DNA of 64,000 bases from Leucobacter sp. wl10 (GTDB lineage Bacteria; Actinomycetota; Actinomycetes; Actinomycetales; Microbacteriaceae), in contig NZ_KZ983996.1 of NCBI RefSeq assembly GCF_003569785.1, positions 1-64,000 on the forward strand, given 5' to 3'. This document shows positions 52,340 to 60,864 of this stretch, piece after piece. A program made the position numbers and the translations under genes. Positions within the stretch are counted from its first letter, which is position 1. Each line of letters starts with the position of its first letter. The notes beneath the pieces are model-generated. The model did not search any database and was not told the origin of the DNA. It worked only from the letters and a program-made list of their open reading frames with translations.

Positions 52340-52813
52340 CTACGCCGGAGCGGACACGGTGCCGCCCCATGACCGGCCCGCGTCGGCGGGGCCGTCGCTC
52401 GTGAGGGTGTAGGTGCCGGCGCTCGGGCTGTTGAAGCGGATGTCGACGGCGGTCGACCCCGGGTCGGGCGTGACCAGCCAGACACCGGGACTGACCTGGG
52501 TGATCGTTCCACCCGAGATGGAGGTGACGATCGAGTTGAAATCGAGATCGGAGGTCAGTGTGAACGTCTGGCCGTTCGGGAAGAAGCCGTCCTCCCCGTT
52601 GGGAGCCAGACCGAACGGACGGATGATGCCGACGTTGCCGACGAACGGGCTCGTTGTGGTGGCACCGATGGTCGTCGCCTCTTCAGGCGGCTCGACCGAG
52701 GCGCTCGCCATCGGAGCCGAGACCGCGACCGCGACCACGGGGGCGGCCCACGCCGCGGCCTTGACAACGGAGCGGCGCTTCATGCCGCCTTCTTCATTGA
52801 TGTTCTCAGTCAC
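52340..52813 (-). CDS. Tat-like exported surface protein, unknown
   Basis: A 157-residue protein. After MTENINEEGG comes a twin-arginine signal, MKRRSVVKAAAWAAPVVAVA, ending near PMASAS. The mature part of about 120 residues is rich in Thr, Ser, Gly and Pro, with beta-strand-like segments (NGQTFTLTSDLDF, TYTLTSDGPADAG) and no cysteines. There is no sortase motif or anchor. A second protein of this design is at 55894. The AraC-type gene immediately upstream on the same strand may control it. Confidence 0.8.
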   Translation of the reverse strand: MTENINEEGGMKRRSVVKAAAWAAPVVAVAVSAPMASASVEPPEEATTIGATTTSPFVGNVGIIRPFGLAPNGEDGFFPNGQTFTLTSDLDFNSIVTSISGGTITQVSPGVWLVTPDPGSTAVDIRFNSPSAGTYTLTSDGPADAGRSWGGTVSAPA

Positions 52814-52937
52814 CCGAGCACCATCCTTTCCATTTTGTTTGCAGACTTGTGGGCGAGTTCAACGCCCTTTCTTCATCCCAGCTTTTCCGGACGGTATTCT
52901 GAAGCTCGGACGCCGGTTCCGTCGCATCCGGTATCGG

Positions 52938-53792
52938 TCACGGCGCATTCGGTATGGCGACGCCTTCGGCGCCGCGCGGCGTCGGTCCGGATCCGCGCAG
53001 CTTCGAGGGAGAGTCGTATCCTTCCTGCGCCATGGCCCGGGCGAGGCTGGAGGCGCCGCTGAAGCCGACGTGGCGAGCCACCTGACCGACGGTCAGCAGC
53101 GCATAGTCGGGATCCCGGAGCATCTTCACCGCGCGCTCGACGCGGATCCGGCGCAGCTCCCTGCGGATCGTGGTGCCGCGCCTGCTGAACTCGCGCTCGA
53201 GCTGCCTCCGCGAGAGGTTCACAGCCTCCGCGACGCCGGCCGAGGCCAGGTCGGGGTCGGTGAACTGCGCCGCCAGCACCGACACGGCCTGGCGAAACGG
53301 ATCCTTCAGCGGCCTGGGGGTGCGCTCCACACGGGACGTATCCGCGAGCAGCCCCTGCAGCATCTCCTGCAGCAGGCGCTCGACGTAGTAGTCGCCGAGC
53401 CTCGACCGGGTCGCTTCCGGCGTCTGCGCCGCGCGCAGCGCGAACGCGAGGCTGGGCGCCAGCAGCGCCGACCCGGCGGACAAGGCCTGCGGGGCGCAGG
53501 CGGAGAGCGTCGACCTCACGTCCCGAGCGAGTTCGCCGGGACCGCTGATCGTGACGACCTCCGCGCCCGTCCGGGCATCGGCCTCGCAGAAGACCTCCGC
53601 GAGCGACAGCACGGCCTCCCCCGCCCGGAGAGCGCGTCCGCCGATCGGCGAAACCAGGCTCAGGCCTCCCTGCCGCACCGCGATGAGGTGCAACTCGCCG
53701 ACATCGCCCCAGCTCAGCGAGGCACCGGCTGAGAACAGTTGAGTGCGAATGCAGATCGAACCGAACTCCGCTCCCGAACTTCTCACACTCAC
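52938..53792 (-). CDS. AraC-family transcriptional regulator
   Basis: A 284-residue regulator. The N-terminal half is an AraC-type cupin-like sensor. A linker helix (YYVERLLQEMLQGLL) precedes the C-terminal double helix-turn-helix: LASAGVAEAVNLSRRQLERE, then LLTVGQVARHVGFSGASSLA. GTG at 53792 follows GGGGAGGTGATGTC and is preferred over longer upstream frames. The linker nearly matches that of the gene at 62336 (YYAERLLQEMLQGLL), so they are paralogues. Confidence 0.87.
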   Translation of the reverse strand: MSVRSSGAEFGSICIRTQLFSAGASLSWGDVGELHLIAVRQGGLSLVSPIGGRALRAGEAVLSLAEVFCEADARTGAEVVTISGPGELARDVRSTLSACAPQALSAGSALLAPSLAFALRAAQTPEATRSRLGDYYVERLLQEMLQGLLADTSRVERTPRPLKDPFRQAVSVLAAQFTDPDLASAGVAEAVNLSRRQLEREFSRRGTTIRRELRRIRVERAVKMLRDPDYALLTVGQVARHVGFSGASSLARAMAQEGYDSPSKLRGSGPTPRGAEGVAIPNAP

Positions 53793-53997
53793 GACATCAC
53801 CTCCCCGAAGCTGATTCAAGGTAAGCGACGAGCTCGATCGCCCAGGACGATTCGCGCATTCCCCACCCCACCTCCACCCCGAATACCACCCCTCGGTAGC
53901 GAGGCTCCGGCTCGCTCGCACTCGTCAGCAGCGGCTCGACGCGGATCCAGGCGACTCGATCCGGCCGAATGCGCATTGCCGTGAGAAACTGGAGCAC

Positions 53998-54729
53998 ATG
54001 TCCGAGCAACGCTCCCGCCCACGCCGGATACTCGGGCACCCGCTCACGCACCTGTTCGCCGCGCTCCTGATCCTCGGGTTGACGCAGGCATTCGTCGTGA
54101 AACTGTTCATGGTGCCGTCGGGATCGATGGAGAACACGCTCGAGATCGGCGACCGCCTGCTGGTGAACCGGCTCGCCTACTCGCTGCCCGGAAGCGACGG
54201 CGTGCCCGAGCCCGGCGACCTCGTCGTCTTCTCCACGCAGGAGCAGCTCTGGCCCGACGGGAACGACGCCGCACCCGATTCGCCGCTCAGCTGGGTGAAG
54301 TACGGCGCGAAGTGGTTCTTCGGCGACCTCATCGGCATCGGGCCGACCACGGACCGCCTGCTCGTCAAGCGCGTCATCGGCACTCCCGGCCAGACCGTGG
54401 AGTGCTGCAGCACGTCGGGTCAGCTGCTCGTCGACGGCGAACCCATAGAGGAGCCGTACCTCTTCGAGGACCTCCCCTTCGAGGCCGGCACCCTCGACTG
54501 CGCGACTACGCCGCGCTCCGCGCGCTGCTTCGCACCGGTGACGGTGCCCGAGCGGCGGCTACTCGCGCTCGGAGACCATCGCAGCGCGAGCAACGACGGG
54601 ATCACGCGCTGCCGCAGCCGCGACGGACCCTCATCGGAGAGCTGCGTTCGCTGGGCGCGCACCGACGACGTGCTCGGAGAGGTCTTCGCGGTCGTCTGGC
54701 CGCTGAATCGATGGGGAGGACTCTCATGA
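53998..54729 (+). CDS. lepB: Signal peptidase I
   Basis: A 243-residue membrane protease. One N-terminal helix (LFAALLILGLTQAFVVKLFM) precedes the catalytic VPSGSMENTLEIGDRLLVNR (Ser43) and RLLVKRVIGTPGQTVE (Lys124), then LALGDHRSASNDGITRC. It removes signal peptides on the outer face of the membrane. It sits between two exported-protein genes and may be a dedicated copy. Its stop overlaps the acyltransferase start. Confidence 0.92.
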   Translation: MSEQRSRPRRILGHPLTHLFAALLILGLTQAFVVKLFMVPSGSMENTLEIGDRLLVNRLAYSLPGSDGVPEPGDLVVFSTQEQLWPDGNDAAPDSPLSWVKYGAKWFFGDLIGIGPTTDRLLVKRVIGTPGQTVECCSTSGQLLVDGEPIEEPYLFEDLPFEAGTLDCATTPRSARCFAPVTVPERRLLALGDHRSASNDGITRCRSRDGPSSESCVRWARTDDVLGEVFAVVWPLNRWGGLS

Positions 54730-55883
54730 GCACGATATCGACCACCGCGCGGTACTACTCGCTGGACGCCGCGCGCGGATTCGCGCTGTTCGCCATGGTG
54801 ATCGCGCACACGGGCCCGTTCCTCAAACCCGCCCCCATGATAATCGCCTACCCCGAATCGATCCTCAACGACGTCGCGGCCCCGCTGTTCATGCTGAGCA
54901 TCGGCGTCACCGCCACGATCGCGGGGCCGCCGATCGGCGCGGACGCCGGAGACCGGCGCCGCTACCGCCTGCAGACGGCCGTCAGGGCCGTGATCCTGAT
55001 CGCGCTCGGCTTCCTGCTCGAGTTCGCCCCCTCGGGCGTCAACATCGTGCTCGACTACATCGGAGTGGCGATGCTGCTGGCGCTGCCGTTCCTCTTCGCG
55101 CGCACCCGCACGCTGCTCATCTGGGCCGCGGCCCTGATCGCGATCGGACCCGGCCTCGTCACCTGGCTGAGGGGTCTGGCGGTGACGGTACCGGAGCTGG
55201 TGTACCCGACGACCCCCGTGACGATCGCGCTCGACTGGATCGCTCTGGGGCACGGCTATCAGGCGCTCGCGTTCCTCCCCATCCTGCTCATCGGCCTCGT
55301 GCTCGGGCGCACCATCCTGCGAAACCGCGCGGCCATGTTCGTCCTCTTCCACGCATCGGTGGTCGCGTTCATTCCGATCGAGCTGTGGCGCATCCTCGAC
55401 CTGCCCGGCACCGGCATTCGAGGCGGGTATGTCGAGGTGCTCAGGGAGCTGCCCCTGGCGCTCGGGGCGTTCGCGCTCATCGCCCTGCTGACCGACCTCG
55501 GCCCCGACCGGCTCGTGACCGGCGCGCGGCGCGTGTTCGAGCCGCTCTCCGTGCAGGGCCGGCTGGGGCTGAGCATCTACGCCCTGCACGTTCTGGTGCT
55601 GATGGGGATCTGGGCTGCGCGCAACGCCTCGGCGAGTTCCGGAGCGGTGACCTGGTTCTCGTGGCCCAGAGGCGCCGCGATCCAGATCGGACTCGTCGTG
55701 TTCTGCTGGCTCTTCGCCGCGGCGTGGTGGCGCTGGCTGGGCCCCGGTCCGATCGAGCGCGTGGTCGGCGTCGTGTCGGGGCGGCACCCGCTGTCATCGC
55801 TGACGAGTTCAGCGCATCATCGTTCGACGAACGCGGTTCGAGGCCCCGGCACGACCTCCGGAGCCTCGAACCGCGTGAAGTGA
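54726..55883 (+). CDS. Membrane acyltransferase (HGSNAT/DUF418-like)
   Basis: A 385-residue integral membrane protein with about ten helices. RYYSLDAARGFALFAMVIAH at the N-terminus and the C-terminal GRLGLSIYALHVLVLMGIW are typical of heparan-alpha-glucosaminide acetyltransferase-like and DUF418 proteins. These may move acyl groups across the membrane onto surface sugars. The last 30 codons run through a strong hairpin (55831-55876) and look non-conserved. It overlaps the signal peptidase gene and is convergent to the exported protein at 55894. Confidence 0.8.
   Translation: MSTISTTARYYSLDAARGFALFAMVIAHTGPFLKPAPMIIAYPESILNDVAAPLFMLSIGVTATIAGPPIGADAGDRRRYRLQTAVRAVILIALGFLLEFAPSGVNIVLDYIGVAMLLALPFLFARTRTLLIWAAALIAIGPGLVTWLRGLAVTVPELVYPTTPVTIALDWIALGHGYQALAFLPILLIGLVLGRTILRNRAAMFVLFHASVVAFIPIELWRILDLPGTGIRGGYVEVLRELPLALGAFALIALLTDLGPDRLVTGARRVFEPLSVQGRLGLSIYALHVLVLMGIWAARNASASSGAVTWFSWPRGAAIQIGLVVFCWLFAAAWWRWLGPGPIERVVGVVSGRHPLSSLTSSAHHRSTNAVRGPGTTSGASNRVK
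55831..55876. terminator. Hairpin between convergent genes, inside the coding end
   Basis: Arms ACGCGGTTCGAGGC (55831-55844) and GCCTCGAACCGCGT (55863-55876) form a perfect 14-bp stem, and the loop ends (CCGG/CCGG) can extend it. It lies within the final codons of the acyltransferase gene, 18 bases from the convergent stop at 55894. A shared terminator is likely, though no T-run follows. Confidence 0.55.
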
Positions 55884-55893
55884 AGCGGCGGTA

Positions 55894-56538
55894 CTACAGC
55901 AGCCCGGCGCCGACGGGAACGCTGATCGACGAGCCGGCGCTCAGCGTCGGACCGCTGCTGAACGCGAGCGTCACCGTCACCGGGAACGACGCGAGCGCGG
56001 AGATCGCCACTCCGGTGGACACCCCGGCGAGGCCGAACACCACCGGCACCGCGAGCGACCCGTTCGAAGCCACGTTCACCGGCACGTTCGCGCGGGTGAA
56101 GGTGGTGGCCGGGAACCCGAACTGGCCGACAATCGGAGCGCTCTGGTAGCTCGCGGTGCGCTCAGCGGGGGTGGAGTCGACACCGTCGTACGACGCCACG
56201 CCGAAACCGCGAGCCTGGCCCACGGGAATGTTGAGGCCCGACGGGCGCCCCACTGCGATCGTCACGGTGGCGGTCTCGTCGATCGGGCCGGTCCCATTGG
56301 TCAGAGTGAACTCGGTCGGGGTGGTGGTCAGCGCCTGAGCGCTGAGCGTTCCGCCGCCGTCGAGAAGAGTCAGCGTGAGCAGACCCGTGATGCTGCTGGT
56401 CCAGCTCAGCGACGAGTTGTTCACGCTCGCCGAGACAGCGGGCACCGCGACGGCGGTGGCGAGCACCGGCACCGACCAGGCGGCGCCCTTCACCATCGTG
56501 CGCCGCGAGAGATCCTTCTTCTTGAGTTCGTCAGTCAT
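55894..56538 (-). CDS. Tat-like exported surface protein, unknown
   Basis: A 214-residue protein. The N-terminus has a twin-arginine signal, DLSRRTMVKGAAWSVPVLAT, ending near AVSAS at about residue 38. The mature part is rich in Thr, Ser, Val and Gly, with predicted beta strands (TLTLLDGGGTLSAQALTTTP, FTLTNGTGPIDETATVTIAV) and no cysteine. No wall anchor is visible. It shares design but little sequence with the protein at 52340. An AraC-type gene lies upstream on the same strand. Confidence 0.8.
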   Translation of the reverse strand: MTDELKKKDLSRRTMVKGAAWSVPVLATAVAVPAVSASVNNSSLSWTSSITGLLTLTLLDGGGTLSAQALTTTPTEFTLTNGTGPIDETATVTIAVGRPSGLNIPVGQARGFGVASYDGVDSTPAERTASYQSAPIVGQFGFPATTFTRANVPVNVASNGSLAVPVVFGLAGVSTGVAISALASFPVTVTLAFSSGPTLSAGSSISVPVGAGLL

Positions 56539-56789
56539 TCATTTCCCCTTTGCAAATGTCGAGAGACTCGAGCCCAGACGTGGGCCTCTGAGCGCACGTC
56601 GGGTCTCAGGGGAGTAGCACCCAACTGCCTCCCCACCCGACCCAGGTCCAACTTAGGAAGACAGCGGTGCGGAAAGATCAGCAGTGGTGAAACTTATCGT
56701 TTCCTGGGAGAAGCTTGCGCGAATTGTTCGGAGAACTCTGCGCGAATCTCACCCTCATCCGTGCGAGCACCGCTCAAACACCGCTCGAC

Positions 56790-57710
56790 TCAGGAGCTGT
56801 GAGGGGTCAGTTCGCCACGGCGCGAACGCAGCTCGCGCGGACCCGAGCCGTAGGCCTCGTGCAGCGCGCGTCTCATACTCATCGTGGTGCCGAACCCCGA
56901 GCGTTCGGCGATCTGGTCGACCGTCAGCACGTCGTACCTGCTGTCGGTCAGAAGAGCGTGCGCGAGGCGAGTCCTTCGCCGCCGGATCTCGCCCGCCACG
57001 GTCATTCCGATGTCGGCGAACACCGTCTGCAGCTGCCGCAGAGACACCTGCACCTCGCGGGCCACCCGCGCGGGGTTGAGCTCGACATCGGCGCACTGCT
57101 GGGCAATAACGGTCATCGCACGGTCTCGCAGCACCGCCCGGGGGCTGCCCTGGCCGCGCCCCTGACCCAGCAGGTCGAGCAGCACCGCCCCTCCCATCTC
57201 GAGCAGCAACTGCTCGATCGCGTAGTTCTCAATCGCTGTCGCGGTCTTGTCGTGCTGAAGAAGCGCCACCGCGAACGCCTGCATCGACAGGTCGAGAAGC
57301 GACCGCTCGCGCACGTGCACCACCCCCACGGGAAGCTCGGGCACGAAGGCCTCCATCGCCGAGCGCGGCAGGCGCACGAGCGCGGCCTGCCAGCGGCTGA
57401 TGAGCCGCGTGCGCCGCTTCACCCCATCGGGGATGACGAGGAACTGAGCCTCGAGGTGCACCCAGTCGGCGCCATCGAGGTAGGCGAAGCTCCCCTCCTC
57501 GACGAACACGAAATCCACCGTCGCACCGTCGGCCCCCGTCTCCGCGGCGAGCTCGGCCGCATCTCCGCGCATCCTGAGGAGGGTCACTCCTCCGCACACG
57601 CGTTCAAGAGCGAACACCCTGAGCGCTCCGTCGACACCCCGGGCCCCGCTCGCATGGAAGTCAGCGGTTCCGTATCGACGGATCCCTGCTCCTGACGCCC
57701 CAACGTCCAC
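56790..57710 (-). CDS. AraC-family transcriptional regulator
   Basis: A 306-residue regulator with an N-terminal sensor domain (about residues 1-170), a linker with AIEQLLLEMGGAVLLDLL, and the C-terminal helix-turn-helix pair: LNPARVAREVQVSLRQLQTV, then LTVDQIAERSGFGTTMSMRR. GTG start. Divergent from the BY-kinase gene and upstream of the second exported protein. Related to the other AraC-type genes here. Confidence 0.87.
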   Translation of the reverse strand: MDVGASGAGIRRYGTADFHASGARGVDGALRVFALERVCGGVTLLRMRGDAAELAAETGADGATVDFVFVEEGSFAYLDGADWVHLEAQFLVIPDGVKRRTRLISRWQAALVRLPRSAMEAFVPELPVGVVHVRERSLLDLSMQAFAVALLQHDKTATAIENYAIEQLLLEMGGAVLLDLLGQGRGQGSPRAVLRDRAMTVIAQQCADVELNPARVAREVQVSLRQLQTVFADIGMTVAGEIRRRRTRLAHALLTDSRYDVLTVDQIAERSGFGTTMSMRRALHEAYGSGPRELRSRRGELTPHSS

Positions 57711-57871
57711 TGCCTGTTCTCACGTTCGCGAACGACAATGCGTTTCCCCTGAGCCACAGACTAGCCGATGATGAGCCTGCTCATTGTCGGCCCGGGTCTG
57801 CTATATCGACCGAACGCGGGTAGCATCGTATGGTACTGCTATTCCGGCCGATGATAGAGGAGATCAGCAGC

Positions 57872-59437
57872 GTGGAGCTGACCGATTACTGGAAGATCCT
57901 GCGAGCGCACTGGCTCGGGATCATCTCGATCACCCTGGTGGGTGCTCTCCTCGGCTTGGGCTGGGCACTGCTCCAGCCCAAGGTCTACACCGCTAACGCG
58001 AGCGGCATCGTGTCGGCCGGGGTCAGCAGCGACCTGGGCACCGCGATGGCCGGCGAGAACTACGCGAAGTCGCGCGTGAAATCGTATCTCGACCTCGCGA
58101 AGTCGCGGTCGGTCTCCGAGGCGGCGATCAAGTCGCTCGGCATCGACGCCGATCCCGATGCGCTCATCTCGCAGATCGAGGTGACCAACCCCCTCGACAC
58201 GGCCACGCTCAAGGTCTCCGCAAGCGCGGGCAACCCCGAAGCGGCCCGGGCACTCGCCGAGGCCTGGGTCACGGCGGTCGGCGAGAAGGTGACGGAGCTC
58301 GAGAACGCCAATGCGGCCCCCGCAGTCGACGGCAGCCTGCCGCAGTCGATCGTCACCTTCCAGTCGATGGATGCCGCCCAGCTCCCGGACGCCCCCTCGT
58401 CACCGAACACCAGGCTCGCGATCGCCATCGGCGCGCTCGCCGGCCTCGCCCTCGCGCTGGGCTACGCGCTGCTGCGCAACATCTTCGACCGCCGCATCCA
58501 CTCCATCGCCGAGGTCGAGCGCGAGACCGAGCTGGCGGTGGTCGGCACCATCCCTGTGCACAGCGGCTTCGACGCCGAGAACCGCATGATCACGAGCACC
58601 GGCGGCAACGACCGCGATAAACGGAGCCACGAGGAGTACGCCGTCGCCGAGGCGATGCGCGAGCTGCGCACCAACCTGCAGTTCATGAACATCGATAACC
58701 CGCCCCGCTCCATCGTGATCACGAGCGCGCTGCCCGGCGAGGGCAAGTCGACCATCACCGCCAACCTCGCGAACACGATCGCAGCCTCGGGCCGCAACGT
58801 CGTGGTCATCGACGGCGATCTGCGGCGCCCGATGGTCGCCAAGACCTTCGGGCTGCTGCCCGGGGTCGGGCTCACAGACGTGCTGATCGGCAACGCCCAG
58901 CTCGCCGAAGTGCTGCAGCCCTGGGGCACCACCGGCAAACTGTGGGTGCTCGGGGCCGGCAAGATCCCGCCCAACCCGAGCGAGCTGCTCGGCTCGAACG
59001 CCATGCACGACGTGATCGAGGAGCTCGCGCGACACGCCATGGTGCTCATCGATGCACCCCCGCTGCTCCCCGTGACCGACGCCGCGATCCTGACCGCGCG
59101 CACCGACGGCGCGCTCGTCGTGAGCCGCGCCCACAAGACCACCTACGAGGCGCTCAAGGCCGCACTCAACAACCTGCAGCGCATCAAGGGGCACGCCCTC
59201 GGGGTCATTCTCAACGGCGTGCCGCGCAAGGGCGTGAAGGCAGACGGCTACGGCTACCGCTACCGCACCTACTACGGTCGGCAACAGGAGCCGCAGCCGC
59301 AGCCGAAGCCCCAGGGCGACGGGTTCAAGGACTTCGCCGAGCTGCTCACCCAGGGTTCCGCGGCGAGCGGCGGCGCAGCCGGCGATGTCGCGACGGAGCC
59401 CGGTCCGCGCCGAGGGCGTCGTGAGTCGCAGCCATGA
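57872..59437 (+). CDS. Chain-length regulator/BY-kinase fusion (Wzc/CapAB-like)
   Basis: A 521-residue protein that combines a Wzz-type domain with a bacterial tyrosine kinase. Membrane helices are at about residues 14-34 and 182-201. The kinase has Walker A SALPGEGKSTITANL (about 285-299), Walker A' VVVIDGDLRRPMV and Walker B VLIDAPPLLPVTDA. The C-terminus has a tyrosine cluster, GYGYRYRTYYGR, for autophosphorylation. GTG at 57872 follows AGAGGAG and is preferred over in-frame starts upstream. It controls polymer length with the phosphatase encoded next. Confidence 0.92.
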   Translation: MELTDYWKILRAHWLGIISITLVGALLGLGWALLQPKVYTANASGIVSAGVSSDLGTAMAGENYAKSRVKSYLDLAKSRSVSEAAIKSLGIDADPDALISQIEVTNPLDTATLKVSASAGNPEAARALAEAWVTAVGEKVTELENANAAPAVDGSLPQSIVTFQSMDAAQLPDAPSSPNTRLAIAIGALAGLALALGYALLRNIFDRRIHSIAEVERETELAVVGTIPVHSGFDAENRMITSTGGNDRDKRSHEEYAVAEAMRELRTNLQFMNIDNPPRSIVITSALPGEGKSTITANLANTIAASGRNVVVIDGDLRRPMVAKTFGLLPGVGLTDVLIGNAQLAEVLQPWGTTGKLWVLGAGKIPPNPSELLGSNAMHDVIEELARHAMVLIDAPPLLPVTDAAILTARTDGALVVSRAHKTTYEALKAALNNLQRIKGHALGVILNGVPRKGVKADGYGYRYRTYYGRQQEPQPQPKPQGDGFKDFAELLTQGSAASGGAAGDVATEPGPRRGRRESQP

Positions 59438-60003
59438 GTCGCCGCGCACGGAGAAGGCAGGCGCCCGTCGCCGTGCTCACGGTGTGCACCGGCAACATCT
59501 GCCGCTCGCCGCTCGCCGAGCAGCTGCTGCGATCGCGCTTCGCGGATGATCCGCGATTCGAGTTCGGCAGCGCCGGGCTGGAGGCGGTCGCGGGGGCACC
59601 CATGGACCCCGCGGCGGCACGCCAGCTCGTCGCGCTCGGCGGCGATCCCGCGGGCCTGATCGGAGAGCAGATCGGCGAGCGGCACGCGGACGCCGCCGAC
59701 CTGATCCTCACCATGACACGTTCGCAGCGCGACGAGGTGGTGCGCCGCTTCCCGCGGTCCGTGCGACGGGTCTTCACGCTGGCCGAGTTCTCGGCGCTGC
59801 TCGACCTGGATGAGTCTCAGGCCGCCACCGCGGATCCGCGCGCGCTCATCGAAGAGGCCTCGCGCCGGCGCTCCGAGGTGAGACTCGGCGAGGCCGACGA
59901 CGTGGTCGACCCCATCGACGCCGCGGACGAGGTGCACGCGCGGGTCGCCTCCCAGGTCGCCGGCTACGTCGACGCGATCGCCGCCGGGCTCGGGCGGTCG
60001 TGA
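59434..60003 (+). CDS. Low-molecular-weight protein tyrosine phosphatase (Wzb-like)
   Basis: A 189-residue phosphatase with the CX5R signature VCTGNICRSPLAEQLL (Cys18, Arg24) after a basic N-terminus. ADDVVDPID near residue 150 supplies the candidate general acid Asp. It should dephosphorylate the BY-kinase tail. The ATG overlaps the kinase stop, confirming the Wzc/Wzb pair. Longer than the usual 150 residues because of a basic N-terminus and an insertion of about 20 residues before the acid loop. Confidence 0.9.
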   Translation: MSRRARRRQAPVAVLTVCTGNICRSPLAEQLLRSRFADDPRFEFGSAGLEAVAGAPMDPAAARQLVALGGDPAGLIGEQIGERHADAADLILTMTRSQRDEVVRRFPRSVRRVFTLAEFSALLDLDESQAATADPRALIEEASRRRSEVRLGEADDVVDPIDAADEVHARVASQVAGYVDAIAAGLGRS

Positions 60004-60180
60004 GAGGGCTCGCCTTGCCCGCGAGACCTTCGCCGCGAGACGTCGCCTCCCTCGCGACGCGTCGCCTCCCTCGGCGTCCCTCGGCCAACACTTCGCTCAC
60101 AACAAGCGATCTCGCACGCTGAAAGACGAGTTTTCCACGAGTTTCGGCGGGAGGCCTCTGCACGGACCCGAGGCGGCTAC

Positions 60181-60198
60181 TGTCGATAGCAATCGACA
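60181..60198. promoter_or_regulatory. Operator-like inverted repeat
   Basis: TGTCGATAGCAATCGACA has 7-base arms TGTCGAT and ATCGACA around a 4-base centre. It lies 24 to 41 bases upstream of the heptad-repeat protein gene, where a repressor could block it. No regulator is evident. Confidence 0.4.
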
Positions 60199-60221
60199 AC
60201 GACTCGTGCGACGATGGGGAC

Positions 60222-60701
60222 GTGATCATGATCGACATCGACAGCCTCGGCCCGGTGCTGATGATGTTGACCGCCATCGCCACCATCGGAGCGTTCGTGC
60301 TGGGAAGCCATCGGAGCCTCTCCCGGCAGTTCGACACGAAGATCGAGGCGCTCGACACAAAGGTCGAAGCCAGATTCGAGGCGGTCGATGCCCGGTTCAG
60401 CGCGGTCGACGCGAGGTTCGACGGGATCGACCACCGGTTCGAGGAGGTGGATCGCCGGTTCGAGTCGATGGATCGCCGGTTCGACGCGATGGACCGCCGG
60501 TTCGCGTCGATGGACCACCGGCTCGACGCTCTCGAGACGCGTCTCGGTGAGCACGAGGCCACGACGGCCGAGGGGTTCCACAAAACGCACCTCGCCGTGT
60601 CGAAGCTCGAAGAACGCTTCGACCTGTGGGAGAGGATCCTCCTGCCGCTCATCGCTGCGGTGCCGAAACCCGGCGGTCCGCCGCAGCCGATCGCGAAGTG
60701 A
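60222..60701 (+). CDS. Membrane-anchored heptad-repeat (coiled-coil) protein
   Basis: A protein of up to 159 residues with one N-terminal helix (LGPVLMMLTAIATIGAFVLG) and a long coiled coil made of seven-residue repeats such as ARFEAVD, ARFSAVD, ARFDGID, HRFEEVD, RRFESMD, RRFDAMD, RRFASMD and HRLDALE. The DNA shows matching 21-base tandem repeats (about 60375-60540). GTG at 60222 and ATG at 60228 are both possible. No family function is known; repeat number could vary. Confidence 0.75.
   Translation: MIMIDIDSLGPVLMMLTAIATIGAFVLGSHRSLSRQFDTKIEALDTKVEARFEAVDARFSAVDARFDGIDHRFEEVDRRFESMDRRFDAMDRRFASMDHRLDALETRLGEHEATTAEGFHKTHLAVSKLEERFDLWERILLPLIAAVPKPGGPPQPIAK
60372..60540 (+). repeat. 21-base tandem repeats encoding heptads
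   Basis: About eight imperfect 21-base units, many containing CGGTTCGA and a GATGGA or GGTCGA step, encode one heptad each. The most alike units lie between 60437 and 60520. In-frame gain or loss of units would lengthen or shorten the coiled coil without frameshift. Confidence 0.7.
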
Positions 60702-60864
60702 GTTCGCGCTCCCCATCCCGCGCCCCCCGCCCCTCTGAGGCGAACCCTCAAGCATCGCGGCTAGCATGGGAGGGAGAGATCTTCGTTCCATCGAGTTCCC
60801 GGTCACCGCGCAGCCGGGCGCAGCGGATACGCCGACGCCGCACGACACCCCGAGGAGCCCCGCA

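Noticed and set aside
54420-55787. Long minus-strand open frame opposite the signal peptidase and acyltransferase genes
   Set aside because: It is the antisense of two well-supported genes; its composition (runs of Arg, Asp, His, Gln) is typical of antisense reading in high-GC DNA and no domain is recognisable.
60372-60540. 21-base repeats considered as a CRISPR-like array
   Set aside because: Repeats are contiguous without spacers, in frame and encode heptads.
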